48,858 nucleotides of DNA from Verrucomicrobiales bacterium (GCA_028281705.1 JANQJH010000151.1:1-48858); one strand, 5' to 3'. Counted from the stretch's first letter, positions 18,063-26,836 are shown. Program-made: numbers and translations. Notes: a model not told the origin generated them from the letters alone.

Positions 18063-18090
18063 GGATCTCGAACTAGCCGTGCCGAGATCC
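18063..18090. terminator. Hairpin between convergent SNase-like and trxA genes
   Basis: GGATCTCG and CGAGATCC form an 8-bp perfect stem with a 12-nt loop, midway between two converging stop codons. The trailing T-content is weak on both sides, so it is a possible bidirectional terminator only. Confidence 0.45.
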
Positions 18091-18115
18091 AGCCTTGTTT
18101 CAACTGGCCGGCGAT

Positions 18116-18448
18116 CTACGCCGTCGCCAGCGCTTGCAGCTTGGAGGCCATGGACTCCTGATTGAGGCCACCGGTGACACGTTCCTTTTCTTCCCCGCCG
18201 CTGAAAAAGATGAGCGTGGGCATGGCGCGGACACTTAGTTTGACGGCGAGGTCACGATTGTCGTCCACGTTCACTTTGCCGATCTTGGCGGCGTCGCCCA
18301 TCTCTCCGGCGAGGGCCTCGATGACGGGGTTGAGCTGTTGGCAGGGGCCGCACCAGGGAGCCCAGAAATCGAGAAGAACCGGTACGGAAGACTGGAGGAC
18401 TTCGGTTTCGTAGTTATCCCCGGTAATGGTCACAATAGAATCAGCCAT
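18116..18448 (-). CDS. trxA: Thioredoxin
   Basis: A cytoplasmic disulfide reductase of 110 aa, the normal length for the family. The active site WAPWCGPCQQL is canonical. The cis-Pro strand (VRAMPTLIFFSGGEEKERVTG) and the C-terminal helix are intact. It is preceded on the same strand by the small hydrophobic ORF and the Pro/Ala-rich tail-anchored gene. Confidence 0.96.
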   Translation of the reverse strand: MADSIVTITGDNYETEVLQSSVPVLLDFWAPWCGPCQQLNPVIEALAGEMGDAAKIGKVNVDDNRDLAVKLSVRAMPTLIFFSGGEEKERVTGGLNQESMASKLQALATA

Positions 18449-18508
18449 GCCTACCTAATGGTCGACATGGCTGACGATGCAAATCGAAATCGATGCGAAG
18501 CGGCCTTC

Positions 18509-18586
18509 TTAGAAGACGCCCTTGGACATGAGTTCCAGAGCGAGAACGATGACCGCGAGGAGAAAGACGAGTAGTGCGGGAAACAT
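18509..18586 (-). CDS. Possible 25-aa hydrophobic membrane peptide
   Basis: An ORF too short for the track reads MFPALLVFLLAVIVLALELM plus five residues. It is almost entirely one membrane helix with a charged end. It begins 19 nt after the stop of the tail-anchored protein gene and ends ~60 nt before trxA, so it would sit inside a plausible operon. No clear ribosome-binding sequence is seen. It could be chance; comparison with related genomes would decide. Confidence 0.35.
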   Translation of the reverse strand: MFPALLVFLLAVIVLALELMSKGVF

Positions 18587-18605
18587 GAGATTCAGAGAAG
18601 GCGGG

Positions 18606-19154
18606 TTAGGACTGAGCCTGGAGGTAGTTCATCACCTGGAGCGCCAGCAAGACAAGCGAAACGATGAAGGCGACGACGGCGATGGGGAGCAAGCCGGTTT
18701 CCTCTCCCTCGTCATCATCGGTCACCGAGCTGGACAAGCCGCTGAGGGTGGGAGCTTTGGGCACGGCGGGAGCCGCCTGGAGTTTGACCGTGGCTTTGGG
18801 AAGGGGTGCCGTCTTGGCGGCGGGGACGGCGGCCTTTTTCGCTGGAGGACCCGCGGCTTTCTTGGCGGCGGGGGCGGCAGCCTTCTTGGCTGGCGGGGCA
18901 CCCGGTGCTTTGGGAGCGGCGGGCGGCGCGGCGCCGGTGGGAGCCTTGGGAGCTGGAGCGGTTGGCGGTTTGGGGGCCGTGGGTGGCTTGGGAGCCGCCG
19001 TAGGAGGAGCGGCCGGTGCACCGTCGGGCTTGGCCTTCAACGTGATCCGCACGGTCTCCTTCTTCAGGGGAACGGCATCGCCTCCTCCGGGCTTGGGTGG
19101 CGTTGGGGGTGCCGGTGTGGGTGGCTTGGGCGGCTTTGGTGTTTCGTCACTCAT
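18606..19154 (-). CDS. Pro/Ala/Lys-rich tail-anchored membrane protein
   Basis: 182 aa. Residues 1-145 are low complexity: repeated PKPPTAP and PAKKAA-type units, basic and presumably extended in the cytoplasm. One clean C-terminal membrane helix follows (GLLPIAVVAFIVSLVLLALQVMNYL). A short internal segment (KKETVRITLKAKP) is the only normal-looking sequence. Such proteins are common in Verrucomicrobiota, but I know of no function. The start ATG at 19154 is followed by a hydrophilic MSDETPKPPKPP. The internal repeats create long false ORFs on the opposite strand. Confidence 0.8.
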   Translation of the reverse strand: MSDETPKPPKPPTPAPPTPPKPGGGDAVPLKKETVRITLKAKPDGAPAAPPTAAPKPPTAPKPPTAPAPKAPTGAAPPAAPKAPGAPPAKKAAAPAAKKAAGPPAKKAAVPAAKTAPLPKATVKLQAAPAVPKAPTLSGLSSSVTDDDEGEETGLLPIAVVAFIVSLVLLALQVMNYLQAQS

Positions 19155-19301
19155 TCCTTTATTGATTGGTTGGGTTTAGAAAAAAATTTTCAGGCAGGCC
19201 TGCGCACGATCTACCGACCCTCGGACTTTGTTGTCAATGGTTTTTCCTCTTTTATCAAGAGTGCGAGTTGCGAGGTCGCCCTTCGTGCTCAGGTTGCGCC
19301 T

Positions 19302-20429
19302 ATGTCTACTCCAAACTCGGTAACGGAGTTGTTGCAAGCGCTCATTCGCATTCCAAGCGTTAATCCTTTCGCGCTCGATGACGACTCCGCTCTCCATTTG
19401 GGTGAGGCCCGTTGTGCGCAGTACATTGCCGACTTTCTCGCACGCCTGGGGGCGGAGGTCACAGTGGAGGAAATCGAACCGAATCGGCCCAATGTCATCG
19501 GGCGTTTTCCTAGCCGCGGAGCCGGGAAACCGCGGGTGCTCCTGGCGCCGCACATCGACACCGTGACGATCAAGGGGATGACGATCGACCCCTTTGCCGC
19601 CGAGATCTGGGAGGGGAAAGTGTATGGGCGAGGTGCTTCGGATACCAAGGGGACCATGGCCGCCATGCTCTGGGCGTTGCGCGAGCTTGGATCGTCGCGC
19701 CTGGCCGATCTGGCGGTGGAGGTGACCTTTGCCGGCTTCATGGGTGAGGAGAACAGTCAGCCCGGTTCCAAGCATTTTGCCCAAAACCATCCGGACTACG
19801 CCTTTGCCGTAGTTGGCGAACCGACCGGGCTCGACGTGGTCTACACGCACAAGGGCACCACCTGGGCGGAACTGGTGGCCCGGGGACGCTCGGCGCATGG
19901 ATCCCGGCCTGAGATTGGCGACAACGCGATCCTCAAGTTGACCCGCGCCCTCGATCAGCTGGACCGGAATTTTCCGCCGGCAATGCGTGCCTTTGCCGAT
20001 CCCGTCTTGGGCTTGCCGACGATGAACATCGGGCAGTTGGAGGGTGGCTCCCAGCCCAACATTGTCCCCGACCGGGCGGTGGCTTCCTGTGATTTCCGGC
20101 TGACCCCCGCCCTGGCGGAACACGGTTTTCTGGAGCTGCTGCGGCAGCACTTGCCGGAGGAGATCACGGTGGTGCCACGGTTAGAATGTCAGCCACTGGC
20201 GACCGATCCGGAGCATCCCATGATCGCTGCCCTGGCGGAGGCCGGGAGTGGGCGCAAGGTGGGGGCTCCCTGGTTTTGTGACGCAGCGCATTTGGCGGCG
20301 GCAGGCATTCCCTCGGTGGCTGCGGGGCCCGGATCGATTGACCAGGCACACACGGACGACGAGTGGATCGCCATTGATGACCTGGAAAAAGGGGTGAATT
20401 TCTATCGAGCTTTCCTTGAAACGTGCTAG
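19302..20429 (+). CDS. M20-family metallopeptidase / deacylase (ArgE/DapE/ACY1-like)
   Basis: A di-zinc amidohydrolase of 375 aa. Metal and catalytic motifs are in order: APHIDTV (~residue 83), GRGASDTKG (~113), MGEENSQ with the catalytic Glu (~148), VGEPTGLD (~171), and the late metal His in GPGSIDQAHTDDEW (~348). The dimerisation (lid) domain lies between ~180 and 285 (KGTTWAELVARGRSAHGSRP). The tracked 635-aa ORF reads through the antisense of the Pro/Ala-rich gene; the real start is the ATG at 19302. The substrate (acetylornithine, succinyl-diaminopimelate or another N-acyl compound) cannot be fixed from sequence. The gene is 9 nt before proS. Confidence 0.9.
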   Translation: MSTPNSVTELLQALIRIPSVNPFALDDDSALHLGEARCAQYIADFLARLGAEVTVEEIEPNRPNVIGRFPSRGAGKPRVLLAPHIDTVTIKGMTIDPFAAEIWEGKVYGRGASDTKGTMAAMLWALRELGSSRLADLAVEVTFAGFMGEENSQPGSKHFAQNHPDYAFAVVGEPTGLDVVYTHKGTTWAELVARGRSAHGSRPEIGDNAILKLTRALDQLDRNFPPAMRAFADPVLGLPTMNIGQLEGGSQPNIVPDRAVASCDFRLTPALAEHGFLELLRQHLPEEITVVPRLECQPLATDPEHPMIAALAEAGSGRKVGAPWFCDAAHLAAAGIPSVAAGPGSIDQAHTDDEWIAIDDLEKGVNFYRAFLETC

Positions 20430-20438
20430 CCAGCTTCC

Positions 20439-21995
20439 ATGGCCAAGCAACAGCAACAGCAGCAGCAGAAGCAGCAAAAGCAGGGCAAGACCGCCATCAC
20501 TCCGACGCGCGCTGAGGATTTTCCACAGTGGTATCAGCAGGTTGTGCGTGCCGCCGATTTGGCGGAGAACTCGGAGGTGCGGGGGTGCATGGTCATCAAA
20601 CCGTGGGGCTACGGTGTCTGGGAACGCATCCAGCAGCAGTTGGACACGATGTTCAAGGACACCGGTCACGAGAACGCCTATTTCCCGCTCCTCATCCCCT
20701 TGAGCTACCTGGAAGAGGAGGCCAAGCACGCCGAGGGCTTTGCCACGGAATGTGCCGTGGTGACTCATCATCGCCTGGAGGCGGAGACCGATGCCGAGGG
20801 GCAGTCGCGCCTGGTGCCTTCGGGCAAGCTCTCGGAGCCGCTCATCATCCGTCCGACCTCGGAGACCATCATCGGCGCCGCCTTTTCCCGCTGGGTGGAG
20901 TCCTACCGCGATCTTCCGCTCCTGATCAATCAATGGGCCAATGTGATGCGCTGGGAAATGCGGCCCCGGCTCTTTTTGCGCACGGCGGAGTTTCTCTGGC
21001 AAGAGGGGCACACCGCCCACGAGACGGAGCAGGAGGCCCTGGAGGAAACGGACCGGATGCTCGGCGTCTACGCGACCTTCATGAGAGATCATTTGGCGCT
21101 TCCGGTGCTCACGGGACGCAAGTCGGAGAACGAGCGTTTTCCCGGTGCGGTCGATACCTTGTGTGTCGAGGCCATGGTGCAAGACCGCAAGGCGATCCAG
21201 GCGGGGACCTCGCACTTCCTGGGTCAGAACTTCGCCAAGGCCTCGAACATTCAGTTTCAGGGCCGGGACGGCTCTCTGGAGCATGTCTGGACGACCAGCT
21301 GGGGTGTTTCCACCCGGATGATTGGAACGGTGATCATGGCGCATGCGGATGACGACGGCCTCGTGCTGCCGCCGCGCATCGCCCCCAACCACATCGTCAT
21401 CCTTCCCGTGATTCCCAAGGAAGAACATCGTGAGGCGGTGATGGAGGCGGTCAACGCCCTGGCGGCCGAGTTGCGTCAAGAGCGTTTCCACGATGACCGC
21501 TTGAGTGTCCGCGTCGATGATCGGGAACTCAACGGCGGGGTGAAGAACTGGGAGTGGATCAAGAAGGGCGTGCCCATTCGGATCGAGATCGGGCCGCGCG
21601 ATCTGGAGAAAGGCACCATCGCCGTCGTTCGGCGGGACCGCAGCCCTCGAGACAAGGCCTTCCTTCCCACGGCGGAGTTTGTCTCCCAGGCGGCCTCGAC
21701 CTTGCAAGAGATTCAGGATGGTCTCTACGAGCGGGCCCTGGCGTTCCGCGAGGCGCACTCGGTCAAGATCGATACCAAGGAAGCCTTCTATGACTTCTTT
21801 GAGAATGCCTCCTCCGACGGCGGCTTTGCCGTGGCCCACTGGGCCGGTAGCAATGAAGATGAGGAGGCCTTGAAGAAAGACCTTCAGGTGACCATTCGTT
21901 GCATTCCCTTTGACGAGGCTTTCGAGGAAGAAGGAACCTGTTTCTACACGGGAAAACCAAGTTCCCGAAGATTGGTATTCGCCAAATCCTATTGA
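20439..21995 (+). CDS. proS: Prolyl-tRNA synthetase, archaeal/eukaryote-like type
   Basis: A class II synthetase that charges tRNA-Pro. Class II motifs are evident: the proline-site IIRPTSETIIG (~137), motif 2 MRWEMRPRLFLRTAEFLWQEGHTAH (~169) and motif 3 GVSTRMIGTVIMAHADDDGL (~293). It lacks the ~180-residue editing insertion of E. coli ProRS, and its C-terminus (GTCFYTGKPSSRRLVFAKSY) ends in Tyr as in the archaeal/eukaryotic type. At 518 aa it is full length. It has an unusual Gln/Lys N-terminal tail (MAKQQQQQQQKQQKQGK) encoded by a CAG/CAA-rich microsatellite. Confidence 0.95.
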   Translation: MAKQQQQQQQKQQKQGKTAITPTRAEDFPQWYQQVVRAADLAENSEVRGCMVIKPWGYGVWERIQQQLDTMFKDTGHENAYFPLLIPLSYLEEEAKHAEGFATECAVVTHHRLEAETDAEGQSRLVPSGKLSEPLIIRPTSETIIGAAFSRWVESYRDLPLLINQWANVMRWEMRPRLFLRTAEFLWQEGHTAHETEQEALEETDRMLGVYATFMRDHLALPVLTGRKSENERFPGAVDTLCVEAMVQDRKAIQAGTSHFLGQNFAKASNIQFQGRDGSLEHVWTTSWGVSTRMIGTVIMAHADDDGLVLPPRIAPNHIVILPVIPKEEHREAVMEAVNALAAELRQERFHDDRLSVRVDDRELNGGVKNWEWIKKGVPIRIEIGPRDLEKGTIAVVRRDRSPRDKAFLPTAEFVSQAASTLQEIQDGLYERALAFREAHSVKIDTKEAFYDFFENASSDGGFAVAHWAGSNEDEEALKKDLQVTIRCIPFDEAFEEEGTCFYTGKPSSRRLVFAKSY

Positions 21996-22011
21996 AAAAG
22001 GTTTGGTTTTT

Positions 22012-22061
22012 CCGGTGAACAAGTGGTGGATGACACTTCCCGAACCGGTGAACAAGTGGTG
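22012..22061. repeat. 17-bp direct repeat downstream of proS
   Basis: CCGGTGAACAAGTGGTG occurs at 22012-22028 and exactly again at 22045-22061, a 33-nt period. It lies in the 235-nt gap between proS and the LamG gene. No function is evident; it could be a tandem duplication remnant. Confidence 0.6.
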
Positions 22062-22199
22062 ACCAAGTCGCCGGCGAGCTACTCTTCAGCATCAGTATGT
22101 TGATGGAGGTCGCCGGATCTCATTTTCGAGGAGCCTGGGGTGTCCGGCCTTTTTGAGCTGGTCATCGTGCCGTCGTTTTCCCTAAACTACGAGGTACAC

Positions 22200-22213
22200 G
22201 TTAGTGCACTAAC
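22200..22213. promoter_or_regulatory. Perfect 14-bp palindrome upstream of the LamG gene
   Basis: GTTAGTGCACTAAC is perfectly self-complementary and lies 16 nt before the chosen ATG at 22230. The loop-free symmetry suggests a dimeric regulator site, possibly a repressor operator overlapping the transcript start. Confidence 0.4.
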
Positions 22214-22229
22214 CAACATCGAAGCGGTC

Positions 22230-25200
22230 ATGAAATCGATCCCACCACTTAAAGACAAACGGCTTCTCGGGCTGGTTTCGGCCATTGGCCTGGCACTTGC
22301 CTCACCGGGCTGGACTCAGGACGTCGGCGACGTCGAGCTGATCGCCTACTGGAACTTTGACAGTCTGTCGGATGTCTGGGGCGGCCATACGGGGGTCTTG
22401 ATTGGCGACGCGGTCTTGGCCGACGGAGGCCGATTTGGACAGGCGCTCGATACGACGGCGGATACGACTTCGGCCTTCGCGATTTTCGACGGCGATCCCG
22501 ATACCAAACCCGGTGCGGGTTGGAGTGAGGGCAAACTGATCGCCGACGCTCCGGTTGACGAGGCTCTCTTTGAGGAGATCAACGAGAAAATCGCGGGTCG
22601 CGATCAACTGAGTATCACCTACTGGCAGCGAAACGTGGATGCGAGGAAGAACCAGAACGCCTTTTGGCTGGTCTCACCCGAGTCTCCCGGCGGCGGGGGC
22701 GGGAATCGGGGCGCCCAGGGGCACACCCCGTGGGGCAACGGCACCATCTTTTTCGACACCGCCGGCTGCTGCGGTGTCGACACCCGGATTAGCGGGGAAA
22801 CGTTGGAAGATGATCTCCTGATGGAGTGGAACCACTTCGCCTTCGTCAAAGACAAGGGAAACAAGGCGGTGTGGCTCAACGGTGCCATTGCGATCGAGGG
22901 AGAGGGGGCCAATCCGTTCTTTGAAGACTTTGCCGGCCTCTACATTGGCAACGGAATCGAGGAAAATTTCAATCAGCCGGGCTTCATCGACGAGTTCGGG
23001 CTCATTGCGGGCGCCCTCTCCGAGTCACAGATTCAGGAATTGGCTGATGGTGCCGCCGTGATCGACATCTTCGACCCTTCGGATCCCAATTTTGCCATTG
23101 GCTCCACGGCCAACTTTGGTCAGCTGCCGGCTGCCGACGGGCCGCAGGAGATCATGTTTCGATTCAAGAACACGGGCGATACCAAGGACCTCACGATCAG
23201 TTCGGCAGAGATCATCTCGGGTGATACGGAGAACTTCACCTTGGTTTCGTCTCCGGCCACCGTGCCCCCGGAGGGCACGGGCGAGGTCGTTCTCAGCTTC
23301 GACTACAAAGGCGACTTTCGAGAGTACGAAGCCGTCATGGAATTCAAGACCGATGACCCGGACGAGGACGACCAGACGGTGCAGGTGGTCCTTCGGGCCA
23401 AGGTACTCAATCCGGTGGGTCCCATCCTCCACCTGCCTCTGGATGAGACCGAGGGTGATGTGGCGTCGGACATCACCGGCTTTGGTCGCCACGGGGTCTA
23501 CGAGGGTGGAGCGGCCCTGGGCCAACCTGGGCTTGATGCGGACACGGGGACCTCGGTCAAATTCGGGGGTGGTTCAGCGGTCAAGGTGAGCGGTGATTCC
23601 TTCCGTGATTCCCTCCCGGTATTCACCGCAGCTTTTTGGATGAACGCAGCTTCCTTGGGTGACGCCGCTGCCGCCGATTTCCGCACCGTGATCGCACGCG
23701 GGTTGGACAACCCTGTCTGGGGGCTGCTCGAGGCCAACGGTCTTTTGATCTGGTTCGGCGAGACCGAGGGCGGCGCCGATGCGCTCTTTCAAACCGATGC
23801 GGCCGTGGTTGAGGCGGGGACGACTTATCATGTGGTGGTGCAGTTGAACGAGGGCGTGGGAACGGTCTTGCTCAACGGGACGGAGGTTCTCCGTGGCGAC
23901 GTCAATCCCTTCGATGACGAGCAGGCCTCCCTATTTGTGGGCGCGTTTGGAGGCGGAGCGCTGCCCTATGACGGCACGGTCGATGACGTGCAACTCTACG
24001 ACTTTGTCCTCGATGACGACGAGATCGCCTTCCTCATGGCGAATCCCGGTTCACCTCTTCGGCCCGAAGGCCCCGTGGACACGGACAACGACCTCCTGTC
24101 CGATGCGGATGAGTTGGCCATCCATGGCACGGATCCCTTCAGTGCGGATACCGACGGGGACAGGTTGACTGACGGCGAGGAGGTGTTGGATCACGGGACC
24201 GATCCCAACAAGGAAGACACTGATGATGATGGCTTTACTGACAGTTTCGAACTCGCCCAGGGTTCGGATCCCAACGATGCCAACAGTCTGCCCGACGACA
24301 AGCTGGGCGCGCCAGATCTGCAGATCACGGAGCTTGGCCAGTTCGGATCGATGCAGGCCAATGGATGGGACACGAGGGACGGTACCTTCCGCTTGAGCAT
24401 CGATTTTGAGGCCAAGGCGGACGGTGGTCCTGAGGTGATCTTCGAATCGGGCGGCGCCACCGTGGGTCTGTCCCTGGTCTACGAGGCGGGCAACAAGTTG
24501 GTCATTCGCCAGGTGGGCAATGGCGGGAACGACGTCGGAACCCTCGAGTACGTCCTCACCGAAGCCCAGATCTCGGCCGGCGATCTCCAGCTCATCTGGA
24601 CGACCCAGATCGACAACGGCGATGGGATGCAGGTGCTCACCCTCTTCATCGATGAGGTCGAGGTGGCCTCGCTGACGGCGGCCTTGCAGGCGGATTGGAC
24701 GGGCTCCAACGCCGCAGCGCTGGGTACGGCAACCTCCGCAGTGGCGGCGGCCGGGGGGAACACGGCCCTAGCGGATACGGAAGATTTCGATTCCGGCACG
24801 ATCAAGACGGATCCCGGCTTGGAGTTCTTCACTGACAAACTCTTCGTTCCCGACACTGGCGGCGGGCCCTCGAATCTGGTGGCGCATTTCCCGCTCGATT
24901 CCGACGGAAATTCCGCCGACGGGGCCTTTGTCGCTGGAACGGTGACGGACGTCGAGTTTGGTGCTGCTGGAGCCAATGACAACACGGGGTCTTCCGCCAC
25001 CTTCAACGGCACGAGTAGTGTCATTCAACACCCCTGGAGCGCGGATCTGAATCCCGAGAGCTTCACCTTGGCCTTGTGGGCCAAGTCAGACGGTGGCGCT
25101 GGTGCCTGGAATTCGCCGGTCACGAGCCGGAATGACCTCAATCCCGATAGCCAGGGCTACCTCATCTACGACAACAATCCGGATGGCGTCTGGACCTTCT

Positions 25201-25760
25201 GGAGTGGCAACGGTACCGTGGAAGGCAACTGGCAAACCCTGGACGGGCCCGCGGTCACGTTGGGCGAATGGGAGCACGTGGCCATCACTTACGACGACGC
25301 CACGGAGACGAAGAAACTCTACGTCAACGGGGAGCTGGTTGCCGAGGCCAACGACGCCGTGGCACCGAACGACTCCAAACCGTTTAACATTGGATCCGGT
25401 CAGGACTTTGGGGACGGTTTCCGCTTTGTCGGTCAGATCGATGACATCGGCCTGTGGAATGTGGCCCACGACGCGGTGGCCATTGGTCAGATCATGGCGC
25501 AAGGCGTGGCCGGCTTCGAAGATAGCGGCGGAGGTCCGGTGGATCCGGAACCCGGCGTGCCACCGCTAGAGGACGTGGGTATCACGGGAAACGGCGTTTT
25601 CGGCATCACCATCCCCGAGGGCTTCACGGCTGACATCGAGTACTCCATCGACCTGGAGAACTGGAGCGTGATCGCCACCGACGTCGCTGGGGCCGTGGAA
25701 GAAACCGATGCGGGACGCATTGCCGCTCTCGAAGGTTACTACCGCGCGACTTACAAGTGA
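22230..25760 (+). CDS. Very large secreted LamG / thrombospondin-type-3 protein
   Basis: 1176 aa with a signal peptide (MKSIPPLKDKRLLGLVSAIGLALASPGWTQ). Domains in order: LamG-like jellyroll 1 (~35-270, YWNFDSLSDVWGG...); a choice-of-anchor-D-like beta domain (~285-390, FGQLPAADGPQEIMFRFKNTGDT); LamG 2 (~400-605, LHLPLDETEGDVASD); TSP3-type Ca-binding repeats (~615-690, DTDNDLLSDADELAIHGTDP); a further beta domain; LamG 3 (~885-1090, LVAHFPLDSDGNSADG); and a short C-terminal beta domain. The ATG at 22230 is chosen because it begins the signal peptide. It is probably a cell-surface or matrix polysaccharide/protein-binding protein; no enzyme motif is seen. Confidence 0.85.
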   Translation: MKSIPPLKDKRLLGLVSAIGLALASPGWTQDVGDVELIAYWNFDSLSDVWGGHTGVLIGDAVLADGGRFGQALDTTADTTSAFAIFDGDPDTKPGAGWSEGKLIADAPVDEALFEEINEKIAGRDQLSITYWQRNVDARKNQNAFWLVSPESPGGGGGNRGAQGHTPWGNGTIFFDTAGCCGVDTRISGETLEDDLLMEWNHFAFVKDKGNKAVWLNGAIAIEGEGANPFFEDFAGLYIGNGIEENFNQPGFIDEFGLIAGALSESQIQELADGAAVIDIFDPSDPNFAIGSTANFGQLPAADGPQEIMFRFKNTGDTKDLTISSAEIISGDTENFTLVSSPATVPPEGTGEVVLSFDYKGDFREYEAVMEFKTDDPDEDDQTVQVVLRAKVLNPVGPILHLPLDETEGDVASDITGFGRHGVYEGGAALGQPGLDADTGTSVKFGGGSAVKVSGDSFRDSLPVFTAAFWMNAASLGDAAAADFRTVIARGLDNPVWGLLEANGLLIWFGETEGGADALFQTDAAVVEAGTTYHVVVQLNEGVGTVLLNGTEVLRGDVNPFDDEQASLFVGAFGGGALPYDGTVDDVQLYDFVLDDDEIAFLMANPGSPLRPEGPVDTDNDLLSDADELAIHGTDPFSADTDGDRLTDGEEVLDHGTDPNKEDTDDDGFTDSFELAQGSDPNDANSLPDDKLGAPDLQITELGQFGSMQANGWDTRDGTFRLSIDFEAKADGGPEVIFESGGATVGLSLVYEAGNKLVIRQVGNGGNDVGTLEYVLTEAQISAGDLQLIWTTQIDNGDGMQVLTLFIDEVEVASLTAALQADWTGSNAAALGTATSAVAAAGGNTALADTEDFDSGTIKTDPGLEFFTDKLFVPDTGGGPSNLVAHFPLDSDGNSADGAFVAGTVTDVEFGAAGANDNTGSSATFNGTSSVIQHPWSADLNPESFTLALWAKSDGGAGAWNSPVTSRNDLNPDSQGYLIYDNNPDGVWTFWSGNGTVEGNWQTLDGPAVTLGEWEHVAITYDDATETKKLYVNGELVAEANDAVAPNDSKPFNIGSGQDFGDGFRFVGQIDDIGLWNVAHDAVAIGQIMAQGVAGFEDSGGGPVDPEPGVPPLEDVGITGNGVFGITIPEGFTADIEYSIDLENWSVIATDVAGAVEETDAGRIAALEGYYRATYK

Positions 25761-25850
25761 GTGACTGCCGGTGGCCAAGCGGTGCGGACACGCCTGTCCG
25801 CCTGATGGAAGTCCTCTCGAATTCATTGATTCAGTAGTAGCGCGGGCAAG

Positions 25851-25878
25851 GGGCGAGGTCGTAAGATCTCGCCCTTTT
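25851..25878 (+). terminator. Rho-independent terminator after the LamG gene
   Basis: GGGCGAG and CTCGCCC form a 7-bp stem around a ~10-nt loop, followed by TTTTC. Another hairpin without a T-run (GCGGACA-CGCC-TGTCCGC) lies at 25784-25801. Together they close the LamG transcription unit and lie just before hicA. Confidence 0.75.
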
Positions 25879-25919
25879 CGTTCGTTGCCATGGATCAGCG
25901 CCAGTGCGATCTGATTGCT

Positions 25920-26108
25920 GTGAAGGTTGGCCAGGCGATCAAGCTTATCGAGGCGGACGGATGGTTCTTGGTGCGGACGCGCGGGAGCCATCGTCAGTTC
26001 AAGCACCCAGTCAAGCCGGGTCTGGTCACGGTCGCCGGGAAGCTGAGCAGTGATCTTGCGCCCGGAACAGAACGCAGTATTCTGAAACAGGCGCAGATCG
26101 ATGCATAA
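25920..26108 (+). CDS. hicA: HicA-type mRNA interferase toxin
   Basis: A small double-stranded-RNA-binding-fold toxin that cleaves mRNA and is neutralised by HicB. The core reads VGQAIKLIEADGWFLVRTRGSHRQFKHP, with the conserved G-S-H-R/H-x-x-F motif holding the catalytic His, and then the typical DLAPGTERSILKQA end. I prefer the GTG at 25920 (62 aa), which matches the usual family start; the track's ATG at 25890 would add ten residues. It overlaps hicB by 8 nt, the usual toxin-first order. Confidence 0.88.
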   Translation: MKVGQAIKLIEADGWFLVRTRGSHRQFKHPVKPGLVTVAGKLSSDLAPGTERSILKQAQIDA

Positions 26109-26319
26109 GTACCTCTTCATTCTCGAGACGATCGGTAGTGGATTTTCTGCCTACGTTCCCGATTTGCCGGGCTGCGTTGCCACTGGGGAAACCGTGGAAG
26201 AGGTGAGTAAGAACATTCGCCAGGCCATCGCATTCCACTTGGATGGACTGCGAGAAGAGGGCTTTGCTATCCCCCTGCCGTCATCCACAGCTGCATACGT
26301 GGAGGTGCAGTCAGCCTGA
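26101..26319 (+). CDS. hicB: HicB-type antitoxin
   Basis: 72 aa with the HicB RNase-H-like partial fold: YLFILETIGSGFSAYVPDLPGCVATGETVEEVSKNI and then an AIAFHLDGLREEGFAIP helix. The motif Y-x-P-D-L-P-G-C is diagnostic. There is no obvious C-terminal HTH or RHH domain, so this is the short form. Its start overlaps the end of hicA, which implies translational coupling. Confidence 0.9.
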   Translation: MHKYLFILETIGSGFSAYVPDLPGCVATGETVEEVSKNIRQAIAFHLDGLREEGFAIPLPSSTAAYVEVQSA

Positions 26320-26347
26320 GAACTCGTTTTGCCTCGCCCAGGGTGAA

Positions 26348-26372
26348 ACCGGCGTCTCGCCGGTCCCTTTTT
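26348..26372 (+). terminator. Rho-independent terminator after hicAB
   Basis: ACCGGCG-TCT-CGCCGGT forms a 7-bp GC-rich stem with a triloop, followed by CCCTTTTT. It lies 30 nt after the hicB stop. Confidence 0.8.
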
Positions 26373-26428
26373 CATCGTGTGCTCACCGTGCTCAACAGGC
26401 GAGATGCCCCTTTTCTCTGACGACCTTC

Positions 26429-26836
26429 CTACTTCCGCAAGCGGAAGGGGGTGCCGCAGTACTTACAGACGAATCGGCGGAAGATGAACATGTCCAGGAC
26501 CATGGTCGTGGAGTAGGAGAAGAAGAGGTATTTCCGCGCGTTGGGATTCATGCGGCAGCGGGCAGTTTGAAAGACCGCTCCCTGGCAGAGGGGACAGCGG
26601 ATTTTCGTCCCGATGAGATAAATGAGAAGCCGTGCCCCGGCGCCGAGAAGGAGGCATCCCAGGGTGGCCCCGGCCCAGATGCGTTGGACGTCGGGATCCT
26701 CTTCAAAAAACATCCGGTATCCCAGATAGGGGAAGGCGAAGACACAGACCCACATGATGGCGCTGAGAAACATGATCTTCACCAAACGCCCCGCACGGGG
26801 GAACGTTCGGGCGTATTTCACGGCGGGCATTTTCAT
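26429..26836 (-). CDS. Two-helix membrane protein with a zinc-ribbon-like C-terminus
   Basis: 135 aa from the internal ATG at 26836 (MKMPAVKYARTFPR); the tracked start at 26899 adds 21 residues of unlikely sequence. Two membrane helices are visible (LVKIMFLSAIMWVCVFAFPYLGY and IWAGATLGCLLLGAGARLLIYLIG). They are followed by a soluble tail with two CxxC knuckles (IRCPLCQG and VCKYCGTPF), consistent with one structural zinc. The family is not recognised. It stands alone between the hicAB terminator and the ASPIC/TPR gene. Confidence 0.65.
   Translation of the reverse strand: MKMPAVKYARTFPRAGRLVKIMFLSAIMWVCVFAFPYLGYRMFFEEDPDVQRIWAGATLGCLLLGAGARLLIYLIGTKIRCPLCQGAVFQTARCRMNPNARKYLFFSYSTTMVLDMFIFRRFVCKYCGTPFRLRK

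Noticed and set aside
18522-19301. N-terminal ~260 residues of the tracked 635-aa ORF ending at 20429
   Set aside because: Gly/Arg-rich sequence antisense to the Pro/Ala/Lys-rich gene; the M20 peptidase fold begins at the ATG at 19302.
20181-22055. 624-aa minus-strand ORF opposite proS
   Set aside because: proS is unambiguous on the plus strand; this ORF has long His/Arg/Leu runs (a poly-Leu tract from the CAG repeat) and no recognisable domain.
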